From: Chrysochromulina tobinii
Lineage: Eukaryota; Haptophyta; Prymnesiales; Chrysochromulinaceae
Direction: 5' to 3'
Assembly: GCA_001275005.1 (NCBI GenBank)
Contig: JWZX01003073.1
Span: 1-64,000, forward strand
Length of the DNA stretch: 64,000 nt
A model generated the notes under the pieces. It was given only the letters and a program-made list of their open reading frames with translations, did not search any database and had not been told where the DNA came from. A program made the translations under genes and the position numbers. Positions 1-9,144 of the stretch are shown one piece after another (within the stretch, counting starts at the first letter, position 1; each line of letters begins with the position of its first letter).

Positions 1-164
1 GCACTGTGATTCCCCTCTGATGGCCACTCATTACCCTTGATTGCCCCCCTCATCAGGTGCTCGCTCAGGAGGCGAAGCTCGCACTGTGATTCCCCTCTGA
101 TGGCCACTCATTACCCTTGATTGCCCCCCTCATCAGGTGCTCGCTCAGGAGGCGAAGCTCGCAC
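1..164. repeat. Tandem direct repeat, 80-bp period, spanning an intron-exon border
   Basis: Bases 1-84 recur exactly at 81-164. Each unit has a pyrimidine-rich stretch ending in CATCAG followed by GTGCTCGCTCAGGAGG. The second CATCAG/GTGC border (136/137) is the acceptor of the coding exon that follows. The array is cut by the window edge, so its full copy number is unknown. It may be a real tandem duplication that created an intron, or an assembly artefact. Confidence 0.9.
57..136 (+). other. Candidate 80-nt intron whose 5' end copies the next exon
   Basis: It starts with GT at 57 and ends in CAG at 136. Its first 28 nt are identical to the first 28 nt of the exon at 137. The last 43 nt align without gaps (about 35 of 43 identical) to the end of the CDPK intron at 42034-42118, including CCTCTGATGGCC and the terminal TCATCAG. 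The upstream exon is not visible, so this is inferred from junction logic. Confidence 0.55.
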
Positions 165-775
165 GCCTTCTCGAGCAGTGTGGCGAGGCCAAGGCCAGCC
201 TCGCGTCACTGGTCGACGAAGGGCGGCGCAAGCGGCAAGAGCTAGGCTCGATGGAGGTGGCCCTCGCCGACTTGCGCCTCGAGCTGCAGCAGGCAGATGG
301 CCAACGGCTCGCCCAATTGGCGGAGCTCCAGGCGCAATCTCGGCAGATGCAAGCAGATGCACTAGCGGCCGCGACAGCGCGCGCGGCGACGCGCAGCGAT
401 GCGGCGAACGCAGTCGCCGATGCGAAGCGATTGCATGCGGCCAATGCTCTCGCGCGCGTGGAGCTTGACGCCACGCGTAGGGTGCTCGAGTCTCTGCAAC
501 AAGAGACCGCCAACTTTACCGCCGAGGCCAAGACACGTTTCGAGCATTCGAGCGAACAGCTCGAGCGGACGACGCGGCCGGCGCTCGCAGACGTCAAGGC
601 GCGCCTGCTGAGTGTGCGCGCACGGCTCGAGGAGGAAGCCAAGCGGATGCATGCGCTGCAACAGGCCGGATGGACGAGCCCGAGAGTCCAGGTGTCACCG
701 ATGGTCGCCACCTCTTCTGCGACGGCGCTCGCCATCAAGAACTTGCTCGCAGAGAGGCAGCTGCTCAGCAGGTGA
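137..775 (+). CDS. Coiled-coil protein, 3' part (5' exons outside the window)
   Basis: This open frame of about 212 codons starts directly after a CAG acceptor and has no credible ATG, so it is an internal or 3' exon. The protein is almost entirely charged heptad-like helix rich in Ala, Glu, Arg, Gln and Leu, typical of a long coiled coil. No enzymatic motif is visible. The frame closes inside an AG/GTGAGT donor at 770-776. A possible acceptor (CCGCAG, near 870) would add about 13 codons ending near 912, which is unproven. A cytoskeletal or flagellar structural role is possible but cannot be shown. The exon start lies inside the 80-bp tandem repeat. Confidence 0.6.
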   Translation: MLAQEAKLARLLEQCGEAKASLASLVDEGRRKRQELGSMEVALADLRLELQQADGQRLAQLAELQAQSRQMQADALAAATARAATRSDAANAVADAKRLHAANALARVELDATRRVLESLQQETANFTAEAKTRFEHSSEQLERTTRPALADVKARLLSVRARLEEEAKRMHALQQAGWTSPRVQVSPMVATSSATALAIKNLLAERQLLSR

Positions 776-1118
776 GTTGGTTGTCTGGTCTTGTTGAAGG
801 CAGAAGTGGGTCGAGAACAGGGCTCGACACGTGCCGTACGCTATGCCTTGATGTTGCCGATGTCCGCAGATCGCTTGGGAAATTTCAGAATTGCTGGCAC
901 AGACTGCCGTAGTGCCATTTTGTGGTGCTGGCCTCCTGGCCAGCGCAGCACACAGGTCCTCGCGAGAACAGGTAACAGAAACCGCGTTGCCCTTCTCGGC
1001 TCGACCGGAGTGTGGAAAAAAAGGCGGCACGCGGTTCTTTGTGGGTGTTTTTGTGAAAAGCAGCGCACCCCGACCCGTTCCTTTTACATGGACACTTCTG
1101 TGATACAATGTATGAGAG
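776..1118. other. Intron or 3' region, no recognised gene
   Basis: It begins with a good donor (GTGAGT). Nothing beyond the possible short terminal exon near 870-912 looks coding. Short overlapping frames here have no conserved motif. Confidence 0.5.
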
Positions 1119-1141
1119 CTTGACTTGACTTGACATGACTT
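1119..1141 (+). promoter_or_regulatory. (TTGAC)n promoter-proximal motif
   Basis: About four tandem TTGAC units, the last one degenerate, lie roughly 86 bp before the ATG of the RING gene on its coding strand. The same pentamer array precedes several other genes in this window, always on the sense strand. Its function is unknown: promoter element, transcription-start region or 5' UTR signal. Confidence 0.55.
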
Positions 1142-1226
1142 ACGTGCGGTGAAGACTTCGTCAAGTCTTCGTCTTCCTCTACCGCGCGGCTGCTCCGACC
1201 AAGACCGTCAACCCGTACGGAAGCCT

Positions 1227-1931
1227 ATGACAGCCGTCGGTACTGGCTCAGGTGCCGGTGACAACCTCGCCGTCGCGGGGCTGCAGAGTCTCGCAGCCAA
1301 CGCATCTGTTGGTCTGGTTGAAAATTACAACATCAACGCCCCCATCTTCTGTGAGAGCCAGTTCTGCTCCACCAACGGAATCTGCTGCGGCTATGACTCA
1401 GTCGCCAACATGTACTTTTGCGCGTCGCACTGCTCTTGCAATAATCGCACGGGCGAGGCCGAATGTACTTGCGACGCCGGCTTCAGTAAGCCGCCGAGCT
1501 GCATGCAGCAGGTGCCGCCAACGGTCTGGCTCGCAGTCATCCTGACCGTCGGCACATTGCTCGTGCTCTTCATCGCGTGGGGTTTCCGTTGCCAGGATGA
1601 CGGCGCGGACGAGGAGATGCAGCGGGCGCCGCGCGACCCTCTGCTTCGTGAGGCGACTAGCGCCGCCGCTGCAGCTGCACGGCCGTTCTCGACACGCGGC
1701 ACCACCGACAACCGGACGACGGCTGGCGAGAACTCGTTGACAGGAGCGGGCACCGCCGGCGGAGACGCGAGCATGCAGCGACGTACGTGCTGCGTGTGCC
1801 TCGATAAGCCCATTCAAGTGGTGCTCATCCCGTGCGGACATGCGTGCCTCTGCCGGAAGTGCTCGCGTAAGCTCGAGACATGCCCAATCTGCCGGCTCCA
1901 GATCCAGGCCACACAACGCTTCTACTTCTAA
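1227..1931 (+). CDS. Membrane-anchored C-terminal RING finger protein (probable E3 ubiquitin ligase)
   Basis: The protein has about 234 residues. A Cys-rich, EGF-like stretch occupies residues 40-90, with many CxC pairs that are likely disulfide-bonded in the lumen. One hydrophobic helix lies near 98-118 (VWLAVILTVGTLLVLFIAW). An acidic and Ala-rich linker leads to a C-terminal C3HC4 RING of the MGRN1/MEX3 type (CCVCLDKP, then PCGHACLCRKC, then CPIC) ending about 8 residues before the stop. Known RING chemistry makes it an E2-recruiting ubiquitin ligase acting on the cytosolic face. The frame is open upstream without an ATG, so 1227 is the first ATG. That start gives no clear signal peptide, and an upstream exon supplying one is possible. 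A TTGAC array lies just upstream. Confidence 0.82.
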   Translation: MTAVGTGSGAGDNLAVAGLQSLAANASVGLVENYNINAPIFCESQFCSTNGICCGYDSVANMYFCASHCSCNNRTGEAECTCDAGFSKPPSCMQQVPPTVWLAVILTVGTLLVLFIAWGFRCQDDGADEEMQRAPRDPLLREATSAAAAAARPFSTRGTTDNRTTAGENSLTGAGTAGGDASMQRRTCCVCLDKPIQVVLIPCGHACLCRKCSRKLETCPICRLQIQATQRFYF

Positions 1932-2370
1932 CGGAAATGTGTGGGCCGTGCGCGGCCGACGAGAGCGTGGCGCGCCGATTCATCCGTGCATGCGGTACTT
2001 CTGCGACGCGGCACCGCATCGCAGGTATCATCAATCAGAACCCGCATGCGCCGTCCCTCAGCGCGCCGCGCACACGAGACGCGCGACTGTCACGCCGCGC
2101 GGCGGCGGCGGCGCGGCACCGCGTCGGCCGTCGCGCGTCTCTTTCAAACGAAATGATGATCCTGATGCATCGAGCCTGTATAAATAGTATTCGGTGTACT
2201 ATTCAGTGTTCGCTAAGTGATCGTGCAAATGGGCTTTAGTGTATTTACGACGGCCACCGACGGCGGCGCGGACAAAATGACGCGGACACGAGCGCACCCA
2301 GAGACGTCCAGACTCAGAGGAGGCAGATGGCAGATGCATCTCAGCCCGGCGCCGTCGGCGCCTCACTGCA
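1932..2370. other. Convergent 3' intergenic region
   Basis: This lies between the stop codons of the RING gene (+) and the START-domain gene (-). I see no conserved coding sequence or structured RNA here. Confidence 0.6.
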
Positions 2371-5300
2371 TCACTGGCGAGTCGCTGGCGAGTCGTCCGA
2401 GCCGCCTCCCTCGCCAAAAATCTCAAAGTAGTTGTCGATGATGGCGGCCATCGGCCCGTAGAAGGAGGGATCGTCCTGGATGCGTCGCAGGTAGACGTTG
2501 TCAGCGGTGGGCGCGGCGCCGCTAGAGATACGACGCACGTCAGGTGTGCTTCCAGCGCCTCCGGCGTAGATCGCATTTGCATCGGCCAGTGATTGGGTCG
2601 CCTTCTGCGCCTCGCGCATGAGCGTGCTCAGCAGCGAACCGGCCACCTTGTTGGTCACCATCGAGACGAGCGTCTGCGGCAGGCTGCCCGCTTTGAGGTC
2701 GACATGACTGACCCACCTGACCCTGCACGATGTTTTCGTGAGGGGGTGGATGAGAACCTTGATGCACTTGAACGACGCGAGCTTGATGCCCTCCGCGCTC
2801 GCTGGGACTTCCACAGGTGCCGCGTCCCCGAGCGACGCGCCGAGCAGCAAGATGGACTGGCGCTCTTGTAGAGAGTCGGAAATGGACCAGTGGATGAGAG
2901 CGCCGCGCTTCATCATGGGCGTCAGGTCGAACTGCACGTACGTGGTGCGCTCATACGGAGAGATATGCGTGAGCACCTCGGCGGCTCCGCAGAAGGGCAT
3001 CCATTTAGGCCAGAGCTCGGCTTCGTGTGCCACCGCCGATGCATGCAAAAGGGAGGCACCTGAGAGTTCGCCGTCGATGCGTACCCATAGGGACCCATCC
3101 TCGTCCGGTCGCCACTGAGTGCGAAGCCCGAGTGCCTCAGACGCAGGTCGCCAGCCCCCACTACCCAGCTCGTCCAGCTCGCGCAAGGCTATCTGCACCT
3201 CGGTCGTCGAGACCAGAATCATGTTGAGCATCGTGCGCATGTTCTTGAGCCACTCCTGCTCCGTTTCGTCACGAGGTGTGAGGCAAGCCTTTGTGACGAG
3301 CTTCTCGACGCCTCGAAGCACCTGCGACCGGCGCAGCAGAGGGGTACGATTAGAAAGGTGGGGTTGGGAAGGTGGTAGGGGAGACTATCCTCGGGGTGGG
3401 GCGGGAGCGCAAGTTCGCAGGGCGGGTACTTGGGGGATGAGGCGGGTAGAATGGGGGGGTGGGGCGGGTCATCCGGGGTTGGGGCGGGTATGGAGGGTCG
3501 GGGCGGGGTGGAGGGGGCAGGGGAAGCACCTGCCCACACGCGAGGATGCGGTTCGCGCGCAGGTGACGCGACATTTCCTTGAGACCGTCCTGCAGCGCCA
3601 CGCCATGCTCGGCGTACAGCGTCGCACTCTCGGCGAAGAGATCCTCTGAGAGCTCATCCAGCTGGGCAGCGTACCAATTGGCGGACTGTGGCTCGGCGTC
3701 GCGCCCGAGCGCGCTCACGTGGAGCTCCTGCTGCCGTGCGAGCTCTATCGCCTCGACGAGCTTGCGCTCAGCCATCTCGAGCTCCCGCTCCGTCGGGCCT
3801 ACCGGAGGGTCCTGCCCCTTAAGGGCGATCACGCCGCGGTAGGCCTCGATGGCGAGATGGTGATCTCCGAGCTTGAGCCGCAGATTGGCCGCGGACAGCG
3901 CCATCGAGATCTTTGGCTGCAACTTGATCGCAGCCTCGATGCACTCGCATGCCTTCTTGAACTTGCCCTCCTTGTTGAACTGCTTGGCACGATCGAAGAG
4001 CTCCTCGGCGCTCAGGCCCGTCAACATCTGGCCTTGCACGGCCAACTCGGAGGCCTGCATCGTCAGAGTGCGAGCGTTGTCGGCGGCGGAGGCGATGCCC
4101 TGGCGCAACCGTTTCATAGGTGCCCAGGCTCCACCCTCCTCCTCCACAACTCCACCCTCCTCCGCCACGTCCTCCTCCTCCCCCCCCTCCCTCCTCCCCC
4201 TCCTCCTCCTCCTCCTCCTCGCCATCGTCGTCCTCCTCGCCCTCTCCCCACTCCTCCTCTTCCTCCCCGCCGCCTGCCACAGCCTTCTTCGCGCCTTCGA
4301 CTAATGCAGGCATGCCGCCAGCAGCAGCAGCGGCAATGCCAGCAGCGCGGTCGCCCTTGCCGGTCGAACCTGGCGCCGCCTCCGCGCCCGCTGCCTCCTC
4401 GGCAACGGCCGCCGGCAGCGGCGAGGCAAGCTCGAAATAGTTCGTCCCTGACACTCGATCTGGTAGCTCGTCGCTCGTCAGGACGCCAGATGCGGCGGCG
4501 CTGGGGTCGGCGGCATTCGGTTCCAAGCTCGAGCGCGAGCGGAGAGCACTTGGCGGCTTCGGCAGTACGGGCAGGGTGCCGCCGGCGGCGCCACCGGGCG
4601 CCCCATCCAGGCTCGAGGCGGCAGCGGCGCTGGACGGCGGCGGCGGCAGCTGCTTATTGACCTTGAAAAAGACGAGGGGCTTCAGCTTTCGTTCTTGGGG
4701 AGGTGGGACTAGGCTGCCCACCGCGTGCGCGTCGGCCAGTAGCCCAGGCTCTCCCGCGACCAGCCACGACTCCATCGGCGCGACCGCCGACGCCGCGTGC
4801 CCCGCCGGATCCTCTATGCCGATGCCCTCTCGCTTGCCTGCGGTGCGCTCCGAGCCCTGATCAGCCGCCTCTTCGCTCCCAGCCACGCTCTCGTACCGGT
4901 AGAGCTGGAGCGGGCGCGCGATCACGTACGCGGCGAGGATCGAGCCCAGGACCGACGCGATTCCCGTGGCCACGCCGGCGGCGATCAGGCTTGACGACAC
5001 TGAGTGGCGAGGCAGTTGATTGATGAGGTTCGTGGCCGAGCCGGCCTGCACGAGCGCGACGATGAGCGCGAGCGGGCAGCCGAGGGACGAGAGTAGGTAG
5101 GCCAGGTTGAAGACCGTGCACAGGCCGTGCTGGCGCTGTACGCGCGCGAACGAGGCGGCGAATCCGAAGGCGTAGCCGGGGATGTAGAGCGCGAGCACGC
5201 TGCTGCTCATTGCCGTGAGCACGGCTGTGAGCACGGTCTGCGTGAAGCTGACGCTCTGCACGAGCCGCTGGATCTGTACCGCAAACCGGTAATTCTCGGC

Positions 5301-5480
5301 GATCGAGAGGGGCCGCGCATGCCGCCGGCGCCCAGCGGGCGTATTCTCCAAAGCAGCCGATGTGAGGCCCTCTGACACAAGCCCATCATTCCTGCGAATC
5401 GACTGGAGTTTCCGCGAGTAGTTGGCCAGCCGCGCGGCAATGTCCTGCTCGTCCAGCGAGAGGGCATCGCGCATCTCCAT
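2371..5480 (-). CDS. Membrane protein with TPR and START lipid-transfer domains
   Basis: The ATG at 5480 (MEMRDALSL) opens a multi-segment gene. The N-terminal part has about four hydrophobic helices (within 5300-4900). A long Pro/Ala/Gly and then Asp/Glu-rich linker follows. Next is a TPR-like helical repeat (4040-3780; FDRAKQFNKEGKFKKACECIEAA), then a C-terminal START/StAR-related domain (3300-2600; the region with WPKWMPFCGAAEVL and CRVRWVSHVDLKAGSLPQTLV is typical). An in-phase intron at 3529-3322 joins ...CGQ to VLRGVEK. The frame changes once in the GAG/G-rich tract near 4150-4200, which holds a run of seven G. This is either an indel or a short unrecognised intron. The likely role is binding and moving a sterol or phospholipid at a membrane contact. 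The family assignment is good, the ligand unknown. Confidence 0.75.
3322..3529 (-). other. 208-nt intron flanked by CAGGTGCTTC direct repeats
   Basis: The donor CAG/GTGCTTC and the acceptor CAG/GTGCTTC share ten bases, so the intron's first seven bases equal the first seven of the next exon. Phase is 0 and the joined reading frame continues a coherent protein. The intron is strongly G-rich on the + strand, with repeated GGGGCGGG-like units. Confidence 0.75.
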
Positions 5481-5906
5481 GGTTGTCACTGTGACAGTAA
5501 ATGAAGGAAGCCAGCCAGCCGTTCGTGAAGCTCAGGTCCACAGGTGCGCCCGCGACGGGTCACCTCGACGCGCAGAAAAAGACTGCTGTGAAGTTCAGCG
5601 AACCGTTTTCTTCATAGTTCAACACGACGCGAATTTGACAGTCGGTCTAACGCCGGTCATTTTGAGCTGACCTTTACGGTACGTGTAAACATAAAAGACA
5701 AGTCTTTGACATGCAACAGAAAAGACACGTATTTTGACAATAGGCTCTCTGTGACACACACTCGCCACGCGGTGCTCGGCTGCCGGGGGATGATGGCGCA
5801 TGGGGCTTGCTCCAAATGCTCGACCTCGTATAGACCTCGTACGAGGTCGTCGTCATCGATCGCGTCGTCCAAGTCGCGACCGACTCGCTAGGACACGACA
5901 ACGATC
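5481..5906. other. Intergenic region, no gene seen
   Basis: This separates the 5' end of the START-domain gene from the 3' end of the HTTM gene, both on the minus strand. It should hold the START gene promoter. AAGACAAGTC-type sequence near 5695 loosely resembles the TTGAC motif but is not an array. No convincing coding frame is present. Confidence 0.5.
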
Positions 5907-7523
5907 TCATGGCCCGTAGCAGTGCACCTCATCCCAATTCTCTCCTAGCAGGACTGGCAGAGGCTGAAATAGCATGAGACTCACTGGCCACTGCGGCGGC
6001 GGTAGCAGCGCGACCTCATCGGCGGCGCACGATGGGGGGAAAAGTCCCCGCCCGAGCGAGCACGTCGCCGTCCTGGCCTTCGCGTCCCACCGGTACACAA
6101 CGTCTACACCAGCCCCACGCTGTCGCCACGCCTCGATGTTGGCCTTCAATGCAGGCGGCACGGCCACCGAAAGGCGCGTGTACGAGAGCTCGAAGCTCTC
6201 TCCTCTCGCCTGCGCCTCGCCGATGAGGCGCCGGAGCTCGAGGGCGGGCACGCTGTATAGGGCGGCGGTGGGCGCGTCGGCCGCGGGTCCAGCCACAGCC
6301 TCAAGTCCGATGACGCGCCCAAGCATTGGGTTCCACTGACGCGCTGTGTGGCCCGCCGCGGCGAGGAGGGCGCGCGCGGCAGGACTGATCGAAGCGGTCA
6401 CTTCCGCCGGGTACTGCGCCGCCATCCTTTCGGACGTAACTGACGTGACGCGGATGGTGGAAAAGGCCGCGCGGCTGAGTTGGCTCGGAAGGAGCCCATG
6501 CAACAGGCCAGTGGGCACGAGCAGGTGGTTGGAGCCGGCGTGGAAGCGCTGGTTGCTGAACATGTTGGGAGCCATCTGATCGACGACTCCGAGCATAGGC
6601 AAGCCAAACGCGTAGACGGCCGCCACGGCAAGCGGTCCACGCATACGAAGCGCGTTCTGGCCACCTGCTGACGTGTCAACCGTGACCGTCGGTTGCATCA
6701 AGACAACCGCACGCGAGAGTAAGATGAATTGGGCAAAGTATGCTGTCGGTGCCGTGTCAAAAAAGAAGGGATGAGCTCCAACAAGGCGTCCGGCGATGGC
6801 GATCACAGCCGCGAGGGCAGCGAGCACCGTTACGCTGAGGGCACGTGTCTCAGAAAGAGCGGCCGCGACCGCGTCCGGCGCAAAGAAGAAGAGGTATTGC
6901 GCGGCGCACACGGAAAAGCCACCGGCATTGTTCGGCGGTGGCGTGAGCACGACGAGGAGGTGGAAGACCAAGGCGAGAGCGAGGCCGGCTCGGCGGCGTG
7001 TTGCGAGCAGCAGCGGGATGGCCAACTCAACCGCGAGGGCGGCACCGGGCGCAAGCTTGCTGAGCAAGAATGCGACCTGTGCGCTTTGAGCAAGCGGGGG
7101 TGCATACGCCGCGATGAGTTGGGCAAAGAAGATCGTGCCGCACGACGTGCGTGCATCGAGAAAGCTAGTGTTGAGCTTCCAGAACGCCGCGCCAGCGTAA
7201 AATGTGATCAGCTGCGCCCGAATAGCGGGCGCAGCTCGCGCCACATCTGTGCCGGCCGCCACAATGGTGATGTCCATGAGCACCGCCCACAATTCGACCT
7301 CAAATATGATCGGCATCGACGATATGCGCAGCGCAAGTCGCACGAGCGTCACGAGTGTGAAAAGTTGACGAGACTTGGAGAAGGCGGTGAGCAGAACGAG
7401 GATCAGTAGAACCGTGCTTGTCTGTGCAAAGAAACCACCGACGGTGGAGCCGCCGTACAGTTGGTTGACGGCCTGGATGAGCCAGACGCTGCGCACGTAG
7501 GCAGAGAAGAGAGTGAACGACAT
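5907..7523 (-). CDS. HTTM-like multi-pass membrane protein
   Basis: This is an uninterrupted 538-codon frame with a clear ATG. Roughly nine to eleven hydrophobic helices fill residues 25-330. Conserved-looking stretches include FYAGAAFWKLNTSFLDARTS, FHLLVVLTPPPNNAGGFSV and FSNQRFHAGSNHLLVPTGL, which match the HTTM (horizontally transferred transmembrane, gamma-carboxylase-related) family as found in algae. The soluble C-terminal 200 residues are less distinctive. HTTM proteins relate to vitamin K-dependent gamma-glutamyl carboxylase, but carboxylase activity is not shown for most members and should not be assumed here. The intronless structure fits the family's history of lateral transfer. 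A TTGAC array lies about 80 bp upstream on the coding strand. Confidence 0.75.
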   Translation of the reverse strand: MSFTLFSAYVRSVWLIQAVNQLYGGSTVGGFFAQTSTVLLILVLLTAFSKSRQLFTLVTLVRLALRISSMPIIFEVELWAVLMDITIVAAGTDVARAAPAIRAQLITFYAGAAFWKLNTSFLDARTSCGTIFFAQLIAAYAPPLAQSAQVAFLLSKLAPGAALAVELAIPLLLATRRRAGLALALVFHLLVVLTPPPNNAGGFSVCAAQYLFFFAPDAVAAALSETRALSVTVLAALAAVIAIAGRLVGAHPFFFDTAPTAYFAQFILLSRAVVLMQPTVTVDTSAGGQNALRMRGPLAVAAVYAFGLPMLGVVDQMAPNMFSNQRFHAGSNHLLVPTGLLHGLLPSQLSRAAFSTIRVTSVTSERMAAQYPAEVTASISPAARALLAAAGHTARQWNPMLGRVIGLEAVAGPAADAPTAALYSVPALELRRLIGEAQARGESFELSYTRLSVAVPPALKANIEAWRQRGAGVDVVYRWDAKARTATCSLGRGLFPPSCAADEVALLPPPQWPVSLMLFQPLPVLLGENWDEVHCYGP

Positions 7524-7603
7524 CGCGGTTCCTCTATCTGTGTTCCCCCCTCCCTCCCAGAATTATTTTTCTGCCACACAAAGGCGCGCGACCAGGTCGC
7601 AGT

Positions 7604-7629
7604 GCAAGTCAAGTCAAGTCAAGTCTTGC
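7604..7629 (-). promoter_or_regulatory. (TTGAC)n promoter-proximal motif
   Basis: Four perfect units read GACTTGACTTGACTTGACTT on the minus strand, about 80 bp before the HTTM start codon. Two looser partial copies follow to 7660. Its orientation relative to the gene matches the other arrays in the window. Confidence 0.6.
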
Positions 7630-8055
7630 CGGGGTAGTCAAGTCATCTCCAGTCATCTCACCTGTCAAGCATTCGCTCCGAGCTGCGCGCGCGGTGAGTC
7701 CAGTCCGGTCGTTGAGTCGAGGGGATCGCCCCACGGTGTCGACGGGGTGTCTGCACCCGCGCCCACATCTCTGATGTCAACAGATGTGGTGTCGTACACG
7801 GAGTGACCCGCATCGATCGATGATGAAGAGCCAACGGTCCCATGCCAAGATCCCGCGCGCGTGAAACCACACTTCGGGTTCACAAATTGGATATACCAAT
7901 TACCCAATTGCAACGTACCATGATCGCTTGATCGCATGTCCGGTTACGCAAGCACGAATCACTTATGTCTTATGATATGGCTTGCGTGAATTTTTATTAC
8001 GGGTGTTCGAACGGATCCGGGATCCCGCGCAGAACCGCAGTGTACGAACTCATAG
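7630..8055. other. Intergenic region, no gene seen
   Basis: This lies between the HTTM promoter and the 3' end of the SGNH hydrolase gene. Short frames here lack conserved features. Confidence 0.5.
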
Positions 8056-8958
8056 TCATACCCAACCAACGTTGTGCAAGGCTTGCACGATACACGCACC
8101 CCAGAGTTCATGGCCTGCTGCATTCGGATGCAAACGGTCAGGCATCAGGTCACGGCGAACAATCTCGGGCCGAGTGGAAGCTGGGGCAATTCCAGCTTGC
8201 GGACCCGCGCCGGACGCAGCGGCAGCCAAGCCGAGGTCTGCCGCGGTGCTCTTCTTGGCGGGTGACTGTGTGTAGAACGGAGCGCCGCAGTCCACGTAAC
8301 TGACGCGGCTTGGATAGAGCCTTTGGAGATGGGAAGCCACCGCCTTCTCGAGCGCCGAGTTGACTGCGACCACATCGTCCGTATAGTGGCTCGTTCCCGA
8401 GGAAGCAGTGCGCGAATGCCTGCGCTTGCGCTTGTCGCCACGAGGAAGCAGCGCATTGATGAGCAGGCGTGTGCGCGTCGCATTGAGAAGGTAGCTTGCG
8501 ACGGCGAGAATGCCGCGCGTGGTGTCACCAACGGAATGCCCGTGGCCTAAATTGTTGGTACCAATCAAGAGGTTCACGTTGAGCCACGGGTCGTTCTTCA
8601 TAAGTGGTGTGAATTCGCCTGCTTGCAAGCGCCACAAGAGATGCTGCGTGCAATCCGCTGAGATGGCAAGTGGCAACGGAGATGGCCAATGCTTCGCCAG
8701 AGTACTGTTGAGCACGCCCGGCACGCCACGAGTGCGTGGCATCGTCTTGCAATACGACGTCCCACGCCAGCTCTCTGTGATGCTGTCGCCAAAGAGCACC
8801 AGTCGCGGCTTGTGCTGTTCGACCGCTGGTGTGTAGGTGGCTGCAGCGATTCGCATGCTCTCATGGCACGAACGCCAAGTGTAGAGCTCTTTGCGGTTGT
8901 GCACGCTCCATGGTAGGGTGCGCGGCGAGGGCACGTCGGGAACTTCGTTATGTGACAT
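8056..8958 (-). CDS. SGNH/GDSL-type hydrolase
   Basis: The protein has about 300 residues and starts at the ATG at 8958 (MSHNEVPDV). The SGNH blocks are present in order: block I LVLFGDSITESW (catalytic Ser), block III LLIGTNNLGHG (Asn of the oxyanion hole), and block V DRLHPNAAGHELW (catalytic Asp and His). The spacing resembles platelet-activating-factor acetylhydrolase-like and carbohydrate-active members. It should hydrolyse an ester, with substrate unknown. No signal peptide is visible with this start. A 61-nt GT-AG intron just upstream (8976-9036) appears to lie in the 5' UTR, because the preceding frame is closed. The gene is head-to-head with the DnaJ gene, with under 200 bp between the start codons. 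Confidence 0.82.
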   Translation of the reverse strand: MSHNEVPDVPSPRTLPWSVHNRKELYTWRSCHESMRIAAATYTPAVEQHKPRLVLFGDSITESWRGTSYCKTMPRTRGVPGVLNSTLAKHWPSPLPLAISADCTQHLLWRLQAGEFTPLMKNDPWLNVNLLIGTNNLGHGHSVGDTTRGILAVASYLLNATRTRLLINALLPRGDKRKRRHSRTASSGTSHYTDDVVAVNSALEKAVASHLQRLYPSRVSYVDCGAPFYTQSPAKKSTAADLGLAAAASGAGPQAGIAPASTRPEIVRRDLMPDRLHPNAAGHELWGACIVQALHNVGWV

Positions 8959-8975
8959 GAATTCGGCGGCCGCAC

Positions 8976-9036
8976 CTGTGAACGGAAAGACAGTAAATTT
9001 TTTCAAACCGAGGTGGGTGCGGTGGTGGTGACTCAC
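8976..9036 (-). other. Probable 5' UTR intron of the SGNH hydrolase gene
   Basis: The donor is CCGG/GTGAGT at 9036 and the acceptor TTTCCGTTCACAG is at 8976. The flanking frame upstream contains TGA, so the intron is best placed in the untranslated leader. Confidence 0.5.
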
Positions 9037-9144
9037 CCGGCCTTCACACTGCTACATCACTGACGAAACACACGTGAAAAACCCCGCGCATCGAGAGGGG
9101 CGCGTTCGCGTCACCAGCAGAGGGCGCGCTGCCCGCGCCGGTCC

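Noticed and set aside
6729-7409. A 226-codon plus-strand frame inside the HTTM gene
   Set aside because: It is a highly charged shadow frame. The minus strand encodes conserved membrane helices.
8005-8030. A GTTCGAAC sequence resembling a tRNA T-loop
   Set aside because: The flanks do not form a T stem, and no D or anticodon arm is present. No tRNA gene was found in the window.
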